From: Albula goreensis
Lineage: Eukaryota > Chordata > Actinopteri > Albuliformes > Albulidae
DNA: 64,000 nt
Reading direction: 5' to 3'
Assembly (NCBI GenBank): GCA_022829145.1
Contig: CM040745.1
Location: 27,782,406 to 27,846,405 of the forward strand
Part shown: positions 26,692-39,404 of the stretch, one piece after another
Layout of the letters: each line of letters begins with the position of its first letter
How positions within the stretch are numbered: the stretch's first letter is position 1
Notes under the pieces: model-generated
The model's database searches: none
Told to the model about the DNA's origin: nothing
What the model saw: the letters and a program-made list of their open reading frames with translations, nothing else
Program-made: the position numbers and the translations under genes

Positions 26692-27264
26692 CTGTGAAAA
26701 GAATAAAAGTAAAATCTGTAAAGGGATATGCATTTGCAAAAATAAGTATGACATTTCAAGCAAATGAACAAATCATCAGCACCTAAGTCGAAATTCACTG
26801 AGTTCACTTAAAACTGAACAAATCCGAGAGCATTGATATTATGCAGAGATGTGCTATTGATGACAGTTAAATTAACATATTTAGATTCCATTACTCTAAA
26901 TTTTATACAACAATCTGAACAGTCAATGTCAATGCTTGCTGACACTGATGGTTATATTATATTTAAGTGCATTGTTATTATAAGCATTACTTCAGATTTA
27001 ACTTCCAACAATTCAGGGTCATGTGCTTAGGGGAGAATGTACAAATGCATTCTTTTTGTAAACATGCAAACTAAAGCAGACCTAGGTCTGATTGGGGTCA
27101 GGTCAGGGAGCATGGGACCTTTTTCACTGATTGGTGGAGTGCCCTCAGCTGCTCCAGTGTGTAAACCAGTCAGCACAGGTGTGGGGCCCACATATAAACA
27201 TTGCACTGGAGGGGGGTAGTGGGCGAGGAGGAGTCAGGGGTCAGGTTTCAAGCTGCTGCCCTGT

Positions 27265-27288
27265 CTGTGTGTGTGTGTGTGTGTGTGT
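27265..27288. repeat. short GT microsatellite in intron 1
   Basis: About twelve GT units in the tmem131 first intron. Confidence 0.9.
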
Positions 27289-27617
27289 CCAAGCTGTAGT
27301 GTGACACCTGAGAACACTGCCAAATGCTAACAACACCCCAGAGACCACCTGCTCCATGAGTTCATCAGTAGTGGGGTACTTCTGCAAAACTATGACACCC
27401 AGCAAAGGCGTATAGCACAGAAGCAGAAATTAACCTTGAAAAGGAAAGCAATGCAAATACCCCCCCTTTTTAAAACAAATGAATAAAAAGCTTTAGTACC
27501 TTTTACACAACAGCACTGAAATAAGATTCAAGGAACTCACTTGAAATACCAAGATGTTGTAAGTCATGCTGTCAGAGACTGAACATGAGAACAAACAGTG
27601 AATGCACAAACACTTAC

Positions 27618-27679
27618 CTGCAAGAGACCCCCTTCGCCAAAATGTAGAACCTCTAAAATTGTGTCTGACTGAATGAATG
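27618..27679 (-). CDS. tmem131: tmem131 exon 2
   Basis: Residues 42-62, reading AFIQSDTILEVLHFGEGGLL then Q. This matches the mature N-terminus of mammalian TMEM131 (AFVQSESIIEVLRFDDGGLLQ in human, from memory). The acceptor is TTTACAG and the donor GTAAGT. The entry phase takes the single G left by exon 1. Confidence 0.92.
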
Positions 27680-27891
27680 CTGTAAATATAAAGGAAGATC
27701 TCATATTAGGGTTATTGTGCAGTACAGTAATGTCAACAGCAAAGATATGTCTGGGGCAATCTGGTCAATAACTGCCTTTCTGCAAGTATATCAGATTCAG
27801 ACATTATTATCCTCTGCAACAAAGCAGAGCAGATATTCCCAGGAGATGCACAAAAAAACCCCATTTCAGGATCATCACTGCCTTAACAAAT

Positions 27892-28006
27892 CTGATAACA
27901 CTGGACACTTCTGAACACTGATAACACTGGACACTTCTGAACACTGATAACACTGGACACTTCTGAACACTGATAACACTGGGCACTTCTGAACACTGAT
28001 AACACT
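27892..28006. repeat. 26-bp minisatellite in tmem131 intron 1
   Basis: Copies of CTGATAACACTGGACACTTC followed by TGAACA start exactly every 26 bases at 27892, 27918, 27944, 27970 and 27996 (last partial). The copies are almost identical (one G for A near 27981), implying recent expansion. Confidence 0.95.
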
Positions 28007-29463
28007 TGAACTGTTTGCTATGAGCTTTGTCTCTTCGCTGAAAAATAATGCCATTTTCAACAAGGGGGTTCCACTTATCCTGAATGACCAGATGAAATTT
28101 GCTCAGACCAGTCCCTATCAGACACTGGGATGCACCCTGATGGTGTGGAGAGAAGCGGGTGGATGGATGGATCTCACGCTGGAATGTCTAGTGTGATGCA
28201 ATGGAGTGTACAGTTCTATTTTATGGTCTGGTAATTATTTACTTACAGTGCTGTTTACTTGCTTCACACGTGAGCTTATGAGTGCACACGGCTAAACTAC
28301 ACCAGGGCAATTATAAACAGCTGAGGATATGAGCTTCTCCTCCTCACTTCACTCTTAGTTCTATTATTAGCTAGTGGTGTGGTTTAACACTGATGGCGTT
28401 TATAGTTTATACGGACTGTGTCAAACCTACCTTGGGAGCACCCCTTCTAAAGCAACATGGCCTAGAAACATATCAAAAGCAATAAACTGAATGTTTAACA
28501 TAGGCTATATAAAGAGAGGGAACAGATCTCAAAAGTATGAAGCCATGAAAATTCCTCTTCACTTTATTCAGAGCTACTTGTGGATACACTGAGTTTGTAT
28601 TTACCAATAAAAAGTTTGGCTAAATTAAAACTCCCCCCGCTCATTAGTCATTAGCACAAAACACAGAGTTCACACGACGGTACCCCGTACAGAGAGGAAT
28701 GTCTGGTTTGCTGCGTGGGAGTCACTTTTGTCATCAAGGCATAGTGACAGGCTTGGAGGGGGATCAAACGTGACAGTGGCTGTAAAGTTTCTTTACATGA
28801 CATTTGACACAGATGGTCCCTATTAAGCCTGAAGTCTTGAAGTACAAAGCAGAAGTCATTCACAGTTGCCAACATTTACAGCAACAGAGATTCTGGATGG
28901 GGCTAAAGCATTATTACTAACAATCCTTGGAACAGGAACTTTGGGTTGAAATCACAGAAAATATAGACTGCTGTGATGGACTTTAGCCTTCCATTGATGG
29001 GACAGTGGAGTTCTGAACACAAAAAAATTTCATCTTAGAACAGATTCAGTACATTCTCTGGAACAAGTTATGACACCCTATAGGGAAAAACTGTTAAATT
29101 AATTTTTTTCAGTACTGCTGGACCAAAAGAACAATTTGTTGCTGATACTGGATGTAGGCTAAGGTGTATTTATATTTGTGTACTACTTCCACATTGCCTA
29201 AGACAGGACTCAGGTCCTCAATCTCATGTCTCAATCCCATCCATGGCCTGGGACAGCACAGGCCACCATGAGAGAGGTCACAAGAGAGCATCCACCCTGC
29301 TCCCGTGACCTGAGCGGGAGGAAACAGCTGCTGCACAGGACAGGAGTGATGCCTGCTGTGACTAAGCTCTTCCTCCCAGTTGCCCAGTCATAGTGTCACA
29401 GTGACCCTGAGGAGCTTGCAGCATTACACACTTAACCCCTTCCCCCCTCGTCTGAATAACCTA

Positions 29464-29997
29464 CTGAGGGGTACAAAAGTGTGAGACCACAAGTGGAAGA
29501 GCTTCTATTTTGAATTCTTTTACAATTTAATACAATTGTTTAATTAGAAATTATATTAAGAATTTGAGTGAAAGATTGTATCTTTGATAAATGTACATGA
29601 ATTTCCAGAATTTCTTAGTTTTCAGTATGTCCCCCTTTTGTTTTAATGACAGGGTGAACTGGAGCTGGCATGGACTCCACAATTTTATGCAAAACCTGAT
29701 GATACATGTTATCCCATGATCTTTAACTGCACTTTGAGTGCCCCAATAAATGTTCAGGGGGGTTTGATCTTTCCTACAAAGGGATTGACAATGACAGTGT
29801 CACACATTTGCATTAATTTGACCTAGACATTGTCCAGAATCTTCAATATTCCCTTTTCATTTTAGATGTAATAACTTTTCTTTGTTTTAAATGCGTAAAA
29901 ATCCTAAAACTTTGATTATTTCCCAGTTTACATGAAAAAGGCTTGGGGGAAAAAAAAAAAAAAGTTCAATGTGGTCTCTGACCTTTGGACCCCACTG
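29464..29997 (-). mobile_element. internally deleted Tc1-like DNA transposon
   Basis: A 534-bp element in tmem131 intron 1, flanked by TA on both sides (29462-29463 and 29998-29999). The imperfect terminal inverted repeats begin CTGAGGGGTACAAAAGTGTG on the left and, read on the minus strand, CAGTGGGGTCCAAAGGTCAG on the right; both then continue AGACCAC. Inside, the minus strand at about 29622-29715 reads VESMPAPVHPVIKTKGGHTE then N and a stop, the typical Tc1 transposase C-terminus. The DDE catalytic region is gone, so it cannot move by itself. Confidence 0.85.
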
Positions 29998-30001
29998 TAC
30001 A

Positions 30002-33000
30002 TCCACAATTTAGCCAAATAAAAAGGAGAGTGGGTAAAAACCTGCACACTGATTCAGTTCTTTGAAACACAGATCCTGCCCTGTGCAGTCACTCCCACGA
30101 AATAAGAACACCTTGTGCTCGATGGTGGAACAGATGGTTATGCAATATGGTAAGAATCTTTTCCCTCCCATGTCATTTACCCCTCTTGAGGCCATACCCA
30201 CATTAATGCAAAACCTATAGGAAGCAAGAGGGATTGTGGGAAATTAAAAATCCCCCATTATTACCAATGTTTCTTTCCAGCATATATGGCAAAATAGACA
30301 TTACAAGCTACAGCAACTGGAAAATGAGCAAATGCAAAAATGATAAACAAAAAGCCTGAGGCCAGTACCATTTTGGCCTCTGGGCTCATTACTGGTGTCA
30401 ACTAAAGATGCATGAGAATTTTTAAAACATATCCTTCCCATGAATCACATATGCTGGGTGTTAAACACCATCTTTCTAAAAATGAACCTCTAACTGTATC
30501 CCAACTAGTAATGAAAGACAGTTTACCCATTTTGTTCAAATTTGACCATCATTGCCATCTCTTTTCCTCATCCATTGACTGCCACATCTTTGATCATCTT
30601 TGAAAATGTATGCTAAGCACAGGCCCACCACAACAGAGTCTGCAGGGACTGATCTGTTGAGTTAAGCCTGCCCTCCCTCCCTGAGAGACACCATAGGAAA
30701 TTACAGTAACCCTGGCTGCCTAATGGGGAGGCTGGCCAGTCAATACTGGCACAATCAAGACTGTGCACTCCAGGTCATTGGGCAAATCAATCAAAATGAA
30801 TGCTTTAGCTAGACATGCCACCAAATACATACACAGGCATACATAAGGCCACATAAAAACAGCATGTCACAGTCCAAACACACCAAAAGGGAGAAGCTGG
30901 TTTCTCCTTCCATGATGCAAGCCTCTGATAATGTATTCCTCATTCTCCAGAGAATCAGGCTGTAGCTCACAATATTATTCCAGCCAGAGAGATGTTAAGC
31001 TACAGGTTGCAGGGGACCATGCAGGGCAGACAGGATGTGGATAGCTGTTGCACTGTCATGAGGCCAGTCTCCACCCCTGCCACAGGGCAGACCTGAAGTA
31101 CACTGATATTGCATCATTCCTGTATATTGCAACCCTTAGAGTTTCACAGCTCATGTGAATGCAATAAAACAAAAATCACCTGACTAAACCCTAGACACAC
31201 ACTTGCCGGGAAGAGAGTTTTAAAATATTTCTACTCATTTGGTGTTTTCTAGAAGAGTGAAGGCGTTTCTTTTATTCACTTTTAGTTTTTGCATTTTTGA
31301 GTAAGGCTTTGTCACTTCAGTTTTAATGCTGAAGCAAAGGTGTTAAGGGTCTTTGACATTTCCAATTTTCAGGCAACAGCAGCCACGGGACCCAGTTAGC
31401 CACCTGAAAAATTATATGCGAAACATTCTCTTTTAAGTTCATATCACAAAAACGTAGGGCAATGTATTTGTTTAAAAAATGCAACTCACATACCACAACT
31501 GATGAAGACCTGCCCATGCAGGAGGGCATTACAAAAAAAAAAAATCACCACCAGTCCGTCCAGGTAAGACCGTGAGATATCCCAGCTTTCAAATCAGACA
31601 AGGTCAACCTCGCTTTTCCTGTTAGATGGATTTCTGTTGCAACCCATTCATGTAAAAGGGTCACTGAGATCTGCTGATAAGCAACTGTGTCTCTTTAGTG
31701 GGGGAGGGAGGGGAAGAGAGGTGGGTAGGGTCCCATATGGGCTGTTTTAAAGAGGCTCACATCCAATTTTAAATATGCCTCCAATAAATTTGTGTAAGGA
31801 TCAATGGATTCCAACCAGAAATTTGCCTAAATTAAAAAATAATCATCAGTTTTACTAAGGTAACATTGCCTAAAGAGGATCTTACAGTACACATCTGTAC
31901 ATATTTTGTAGAATGTGACATCGACAGCAGAGCAGAGCTTGAAGCAACTGCCACAGAAAATTAACCCAAGATGACTCAGGTTGGCTGGATAAAACCACTT
32001 TCCATTTTCACCAACTACAAAGTGCCAACTTGCTCATCTCAAGCTTGCAGCACTCTGATTTTTCACATCATTAAAGGGTGATTTGATTGTTTTTGCCAGA
32101 CACCAATCAAAGGCTAAAGTCAGACCTGGAGCAGCACAATATGGAAAGTTGTTTACCTTCCAGGCTGTGTAGGGACATTTAACAACTCTCATAAGTTGCA
32201 TGGTACATTTGTGTTGGGTCTCTAATGGTTTCACTGTGGTATCTTTGTCCTTGTTTCTTCTTGGCACCACACAGCAATCAAGAAACCTCGTCAGTCCAAT
32301 TACACCTGCTGGAAATGGGCCAGGCAGGCAGATGTACTTACCAAGCAATTCAAGTGTGCATGGAGAGATCAAAATGAGAGAAACTGGCAGCCTGGAACCT
32401 TGCCAAAGACATGCCCACAACAAGACTACACCTCATGCAGCTGCAGCTTGTCACATTTACTCCACTATCTTGTGAAGAGGGGGAGGATTCTTAGCTGGCA
32501 TGTGAAACATGTGTCAGTCATATAAAATAAATGAATACAGAGCACTTCAATACAGGAGGCCTGTTCCAGCACTGACTATGATCCCATTCGATTAAGTGCT
32601 GTGGATTTACGTGACAAGCTGGCAAAGTGACACTCTAAAGCCTAGGCACAACTGTTAGTTCTTTCCTTCCCTCTTTGGGTATAGCCTAATCTCTGGGCAT
32701 TCAGGGGGTATCTGCTATAAGGTTTCATCACAAATCACCACCTGTGCTCTGTGGCTGCCTTCAGCAATCACACTGCTGCTGTAAATCTGTTCCTAGGCAA
32801 CAAAAGTCTCACAGAAATCTGGAATTTAACACTGACGGTCAGTCAGGTCATTTTATCCTGCCCATACTCTAGCATACTAAAATAAGTGAGGTGTCTTGCC
32901 AACAGCTTCCCTCCACTCAGGCGATCAGCAGAAAGAACAGCAGAATACATACATAATATTTAATAAGAGGACATGATAAAAGAGTAAGAGAGGGCACCAT

Positions 33001-35780
33001 CGAAGGAGCTGTTGCATTATACAGGCATGCCATGGCTTCGTCAGTATGATGGGATGAATATAACATACAAGATTTACACATGTAACTGCAATCCACTAAA
33101 ATAATTTCAAGTCATTCCCTATATCTACTTTTTGTGTGTCATTTTAAGCCAATCTACATTATTTTATCCTTCCACATACAGCTACCTTGGCAGGTGAACT
33201 AGACTTCCACTGACACACCTATGTGTGTGCCATTTTAATACAGCCAGATTTGTACGTTTTTCAGTATTGCGTCTCAAATATTTCCTAAGCACTACTGACC
33301 CTGGGATATTTCTTTGCCCAACTGCACCCACCAAATGTTTTCTCAGTACAGTATGACAGCATAATAATTCCTTATGTATGAGCCAATGTTATTCCTTTAA
33401 TGAATGCTTATTGGACATGACTTTCACATATTTCAAATTACTTACTTTCAAGCAATCACTATAAAATATATGAGAAGACCATGTGCATGAGGTGTTCTGA
33501 AAGCAAATATATGCAAACCTAAGTGGAATGACTGTGTGCTACTGGCTACTATGGTCCAAGCTGGGAGTATGGTTCCATAGCACAACAGGGCATTTCACCC
33601 AGATATACCCACTACTTTATATGACAGAAACATAACATAATAAAACAGCACAGTATGTAGTAATTTTGCTGTAAAAGTATGTGTTATGAGAGTGTTTTCA
33701 TTTAACCTGTCAGAGCATGGTTTTCATCTCAATTTAAAAAAAAAAAAAAAAAAAAACTGTTGTCCAGCTAACTGTCTCTCTCAGATGTTCAGATAGGCAT
33801 CTAAGGGCAGTGACTCCACTCAGGCAAACTAAAACTGACAGCTACGGCCAACACCCAACCATGCTTCAAAGGAACAGGGCTCTTGTTTGCCATGTTTACA
33901 TAGGCATCTTGTTAAATAAGTAAGTGATTGCTCTTGTATCAGATAGCTTGTAAAATGATCTGTGTTTTGAGGGATGCAGATGTCATGACGACAAAACGGG
34001 GAAAAATAGGCCTCCTCCCTCTGACTCATCTGAGCAGCAGGGCTAACTCTGCAATCATATAAAGGCCCGGACTACTGCCGTACTGTTGGCCCTGGTTAGC
34101 TCGCTGTGAGAACAAATCCTGGGTTTGCCTCAAGACTAGCTGTCCTTCAGCTGAGGCATGTCAGAGGAAATGCACCTTTGAACTTGCCAGTCTGCCAGAG
34201 TAATCCGAAGGATGATCCAGGCTGTGGCTGACTTTCAGGTCATGGAGATCAGGAGAAGCCACAAACACTCAGTCATTTCACTATGCAATAGGGCTACATT
34301 GCAAACTGCATTCATCACCACCTCAAAAGTGCATCTTTCTGCAGGGTGCAGGCTCCTGCAAGTGTTGAAAAAGTGAGGTATCACTAATGAGATTAAAATG
34401 ACCACTGTCACTTCCTTGGTCTTTTGAGCACTTTATGTTCCAGCTCTTCTTGACAAAGCTAAATCCCAAACTTCATTATCATCAAGATGATGAGAGGGAA
34501 AATGTCCTCAGCTGATTTGAGAAATGGAGCTGGGTTCAATTAAAAACACAACTGTGTTGCATAGATTGAGGCAAACAGCTGGCCCCATTGAAACCAGACT
34601 AGCCAATACCCAAGCAGAACATTTTGCACTCAAGTATCCTTTGGATGGAGGAACAACAACAACCATTATTCCTGAAATCTTTCAAGATTCTGAAACATGA
34701 TTAATTCACAATCCCATTTGAACAAATCTACTTTGAATGGAATATTGTTAATTACACATGTAAAATTTGTTTTAACATGAAATTTTCTTTTAAAAAAAGA
34801 GTTATTAATACATACACAAATTTAATGAAACACTGATTCCTGAATTATAACAGTATTTATGGGACGACAACATCGTCATAATATGATGTTTTACATGATA
34901 CTGAATTATTTTTATCATTGATCCAAATGTAAAGTACATGTCAAGATCTCTATAACAGTGGCATGTTGAGTTTATAGCCAAAAGCTCAGACTAGGACCTA
35001 CTACCCTTGAACAATACTCCAAAATGCACATGAAATGTATGTGATATCACCAACATACCACACTGCCTGCAATAAGACTGAAGATGCACTGACAGAAAAC
35101 ATGCCAAAAGACATCTGTCCTCATAGTTTTCATGGGTGACTTAAATCATGAAGCTGTGCCTCCCAGTTGCCATATAGACACAATTATCTGAGATTTTACA
35201 CTTGCACTAGCCAAATGTTTTCCCATAATATCTAACTGTGAAAACCCTTCTTTGGCCATACGGTTGTCCTAACCTTCAGAGGAAGTCTACATTACTGGAT
35301 AGGACGAAAGGAATCATTCTTTACCCACTGTGCGCGGTGATCGTATTGATCTGTTTAAACGGTCTCGGTGACCAAGCTTACTTTTCACCGTGGGATTCCC
35401 AATATTTGATGGTGATAAAATGTGTTTCTGCGTTTCGTCGAGATGTCAGTCATGTTAATTTAATACATTAGGTAAAATTTTCGATTAGCAAAATATTCAA
35501 ATCTATGTGATATAAGTTATGCACGAATCTACTTCCGTAAAACAGTGCATTAGGGAAAATTAACCTATTTTACTATAGATCCATACGTCAGAAATGTAGC
35601 GACTCAGGAGGGCAGTGGTTACTTACAATGCTTAGATCTGAAAATTTTTGAAGTGACAAGAACGATAGCTGCCCTATCCTGAGCGCTATGGTGAAGCAAA
35701 TCTGTGAGCTATGCACTCCAAACTTTAAATGCTGAGCTGACAAGAGCCATTAAGGTTCATCTATCCGGCTAAACTCATTA
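30002..35780. other. central part of tmem131 intron 1, no recognised gene
   Basis: AT-rich intron with a long poly-A run near 33737-33757. The longest open frame (32034-32423, minus) has no recognisable features and I regard it as chance. Confidence 0.6.
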
Positions 35781-35793
35781 GCCAACCAACTTA

Positions 35794-37010
35794 GCTAATG
35801 TTAGCGCTATCAAAACTGAAAACGTGTCACTCACTCCATCCTGCCTGCTTTTGCTTAACATTACTGCAACAAGGCTAGCTAGCTATCAACCCTGTACCTA
35901 CCTAACTGCCAGCGTGTTAACTAATAAACTTTACCTGCTCACATTATCAAACCAATTAATGCAGGCGATACCTACCTACACTGGGAAATGACAGAACCGA
36001 ATAAACACATGTACAAGTTAACATGTTCCGTCTCTTCACCAAAAACTTCTGTAAATGAATTTAGGTGCATACCAACAAACCAGCAAAACTTCAGTATGTT
36101 GCGAATAACTTACAAATCTTGCCAAGTTAGCCAAACTACCCATTTGAACAGAGAAAATGTGAAGGCTATGCTTAATCGCTTACCTAAATCATTTATAATT
36201 TCATTCGTTCTTGAAAATAAAATAGCTGGATGACTGTAAAAAAATACCTATTCGAAGATTTGTGTCATGAATTATGGTCAAGGTTATTAAAACGCTGACA
36301 ACCGTGCTGACAGCAATCTAGAGTCATCGAGTTTAAATTCTGATTAAAAATCTATATCGCTGCATAGAGAGATATTTCAAACACTGACATCGGCGAGCAT
36401 TCTAGGCCCAAGTGAGGCCTGGGTCTAAATTGAAAGCCTCAACCAGGAAAAATGAGCTTACATGGGAACGCAGCTCACTAGCTAGCAAGCAGTAGCAAAT
36501 GTATTTTTAGTTTGCTAACGTTAGCTAGCCTAAAGAGTAAGCGTCGACCACCATTCACTAAAAAATGTCTGGCTAGGACATGCAGTTAATTAAATCATAT
36601 GTCCAGTGAGCAACGTTAACAAACAATGCGTGAACACTTTTCAACTTCATTCACTTCAATTGTACCTATATCTATATTAAATAGCAAGCTAGCTATCCAG
36701 CTCGCGACGCTTGCAATGAGATGTACTGTCCTGTCCTATTGCTAGCTAACCTACCCAGACATCGAAGGACAATTATTCGTTAATTTTGTTCACCAGGTAA
36801 TATTACTTATTTTCGCAAGTGGTGATCAAGCTATAATAATTTCTTCAACTCAACAATGTATTTGTCTGAATCACTTTTTCATTCAGCTAACGTAAGCTAG
36901 AACCGTGGTTTAGCACAAAACTACTGCCAGACTTGCTAGCTAGCATGTTGTCTTTAGCAGTGAAAAACACAAGCGATATTAGCTCCTGAGTAGTCCCTAG
37001 CTTGCTAGCC
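35794..37010. repeat. cluster of GCTAGC / AACGTT palindromic motifs
   Basis: Just inside intron 1 the sequence is unusually rich in short palindromes built from GCTAGC, AGCTAGCT and TAACGTTA. Copies are at about 35794, 35874, 36479, 36514-36530, 36611, 36687, 36741, 36884, 36935 and 36997. The one at 36514 reads GCTAACGTTAGCTAGCC. Motifs of this kind recur in fish genomes, but whether they act in regulation here is unknown. Confidence 0.6.
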
Positions 37011-37087
37011 AAAACTCAGCCACCAGTTCATTGCTTGCTGGTCAGTAGTGCACGTTAGATATGTTCAATAAGGAAACAAAAACTTAC

Positions 37088-37211
37088 CTTGTTTGTTGGC
37101 CTGCGCTACTTGACAGAATGCAATAAATAATAAACGTAAGACTCCCAGGCATGTTGCTTTTGTTTCCATTGATAAGTGAGAGAAAGTATGAGTTCTTCCC
37201 CTTCTCGCCAT
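37088..37211 (-). CDS. tmem131: tmem131 exon 1: start codon and signal peptide
   Basis: Encodes residues 1-41 plus one base. The ATG at 37209-37211 has A at -3 and G at +4, and an in-frame TGA lies four codons upstream, so it is the first possible start. The N-terminus is basic (MARRGR...), followed by a hydrophobic run CLGVLRLLFIAFCQVAQA at about residues 21-38. The A-Q-A at 36-38 is a good signal-peptidase site. The donor is GTAAGT. Only this frame joins exon 2 correctly; two longer open frames overlapping the same bases are out of phase. The start is inferred from phase and signal-peptide logic, since N-termini in this family are poorly conserved. Confidence 0.87.
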
Positions 37212-37400
37212 GCTGCTGTGTCAGTATAATAATGAAGGTGTAGGGGCTTGCATGCTGATATAAACACTGCCGCATTCAGAGACGGAGACGCCACGTGGAC
37301 AAGAATGGTACTGTCTTTTATCATTTAAAACCTTTTCTCGCATGGGTGTAAGATTGACGCAAATGGTTCTGAGACAGTTAACCATGGAATAAAATAATAA
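37212..37400 (-). promoter_or_regulatory. tmem131 5' UTR and likely core promoter
   Basis: The bases just upstream of the tmem131 start codon must hold the 5' UTR and probably the transcription start. I see no convincing TATA box and no dense CpG island; the sequence is AT-balanced with a few CpGs near 37271-37301. The exact start site cannot be read from sequence alone. Confidence 0.45.
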
Positions 37401-39400
37401 GATACAGAGATTCATTATAATACAGCATTGGTGGCGTTGATTAAGCAATGCATTAAACAATACAGCTTCTTAAAAGTTTTCAATGACAATGTTAAAAGTT
37501 CTTTGTACTGTGCACATAGCTATTGTCCTCTTGTAAATTTTGGACATTTATGCTTTCTGTTCACTACCAAGGAAAAGACAACTGACATATATCCACATAT
37601 ATCCTCACAAGCAGTAGCCATTTGCCACAAGTGAAAGGTTGATTGATTTGCATCATAAAACAGCCTTTAATACTGTGGCCTATTTTTTCTGTGGGCCCGA
37701 TTGTGTCAGCTGAATGAAACCTTTGTATCTTGTTACCTCAATAAGTAATAATCATTGTAGTTTCAGTATGAAACACAAATGGACAGAATATATAAACCAA
37801 TGAATTTAAATGGTGATGTAGCATAGTTGTTTTAATGTCTATCGAAGGGAACACAGCTGAACGGAAGAACCACTGTTATGGAATATGGTATGAATCATTA
37901 TATGCTTTTTAAATTTAAACAACAGAACAGAAATACAAGTGAATTTTATATGCTATTTCTTGTAAATCAGTGGCTCTTTGATTTTCCAAGCTCACAAACC
38001 ACCGATCGAGCCAATACATTTTTAATAGCATCCTATATCCTGTTAAATTTTTTATTACATATGTTAATGTGTATTTAATATATAAAATAAAGAATGTGAG
38101 TTTATTTATTTGTGTATGTCAAATTATGCATCATTACAGAAAATGTTTTTATACATTTCATGTTTTCATATAATTACAGTATAGTCCACAACATGTTAAA
38201 ACACTTACATTTCAATACATAGTGTAGGGTAGCAGTGACTGGATTAGAATCATTCATCAACTGATAGACATCACAAAATGGATTTCTGTCCTCACTGTGC
38301 CAGTTCTATCACTAGCAGCACTGCAGGGCAGTGTATTTGGTCCATAGTGTTTCTCAGGGTTTCAGTATAAAAGAGTTATTTCTACATAAGTCTTTCTACT
38401 GGGCAGCAGAGTGAAGAGAAGCAGCATCTGGCAACACACATCTGAGGAGCTGTGCATTACACACCTTCATCACACATAGGCCTACTAACATTTAAAATGT
38501 TTTTTTTTTTTTTTCACATATACACTCCTTATGCTCTCTGCCTATGCTTACTCATGTCTGTCTGTGTGAATGCTTGTGTAGCATGACAGTGTCAGGTGAC
38601 TGCTCACCTCAGCTCAGCTCCTGGAATTCCACATGGAGTGTGCTGATATGAGAATGAACTCCCTTCACAGATATAGAATTACTGGATTGGATGTCCCATT
38701 GACAGATTGAGTCACATGTCATATTGTAATTCTATAGTTAAACACGAGCATTTCCAAAAACAATAGCTTGTTCCAGAGGGTGTATTTCTGTTGTTTTTCC
38801 TCATGCCAGAAAACTTTGCTCTTCCTTAAAATTCTATTGCAAATACTTAAGCCATTTAATATAACTGAATCAAGAGAGAAATGAAATGATTGGTTGAACC
38901 TTGGTCTTTCACTGAAACTTAGGTTTCCTAAATGTGAATTTTGTTGTTGCAGAACTGACAGATAGTTACAATCTTCTGATGAGTTGATTCAGTAAATGCA
39001 GCCATAAGGGTCTTGCACATGTCATAAGTCCTAGTACCCGGTATGGGAATAAAGTGATTGAAAAAATAACAAGATAAAGAAGACAGTATATTTACAAGAT
39101 TTATTCAAATACACATTGTCTTGGACATCAAACAATGAAATGGGATGTTAAAGTATATCTTCAAGATAAAACACAGGGACTATATTGCTTTTCCTTCTGA
39201 GTGGAAATACTCTTTGAGCACAGAGACTTCCCATTACCTGCTTTTGCCTTTCAAGATAGTGGTACTGTTTATGTAAGGGTGAATGCAGTGGCTGGTTATA
39301 TTGTACATTATTATGCAAATCATACTACTGTGTGTCATAATCTCCAGTATGGTTTGTCAGAGTCATCCACATGCAAATTTGAATAATAACAATGTTATTA
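37401..39400. other. intergenic sequence upstream of tmem131
   Basis: AT-rich, with simple T-runs near 38500. No exon, RNA gene or mobile element recognised. Confidence 0.6.
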
Positions 39401-39404
39401 TTGC

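Larger units (their letters stand above)
201..37211 (-). other. tmem131: tmem131 gene (coding part, exons 1-28; 3' end outside window)
   Basis: TMEM131 is a single-pass endoplasmic-reticulum/Golgi membrane protein. In published work its lumenal PapD-like region engages procollagen and its cytoplasmic tail contacts the TRAPPIII subunit TRAPPC8 to promote collagen secretion. Here 28 exons on the minus strand join in phase to 1045 codons plus two bases. The translation follows vertebrate TMEM131 as I remember it, for example NCRPIRFEPPMLDFHEQ, NTSFDVVFLARVVGNVENTL, YLGFDH, RSLTEDVRFY and VVQGQGTTESLKVAGK. It fits this paralogue better than TMEM131L. All introns are GT-AG. The human protein is close to 1,880 residues with its membrane helix near residue 1,090, so the helix and tail lie left of base 1. 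Intron 1 (27680-37087), intron 3 (19218-26650) and intron 4 (14202-19148) are the long ones. Apart from the mobile elements listed separately I see nothing coding in them. Confidence 0.96.

Noticed and set aside
32034-32423. 129-codon minus-strand frame in tmem131 intron 1
   Set aside because: Cannot be placed between exons 1 and 2 without breaking the conserved join, and matches nothing known.
37084-37324. Two minus-strand frames of 63 and 72 codons overlapping tmem131 exon 1
   Set aside because: Neither can be joined in phase to exon 2, whereas the shorter third frame can and encodes a signal peptide.
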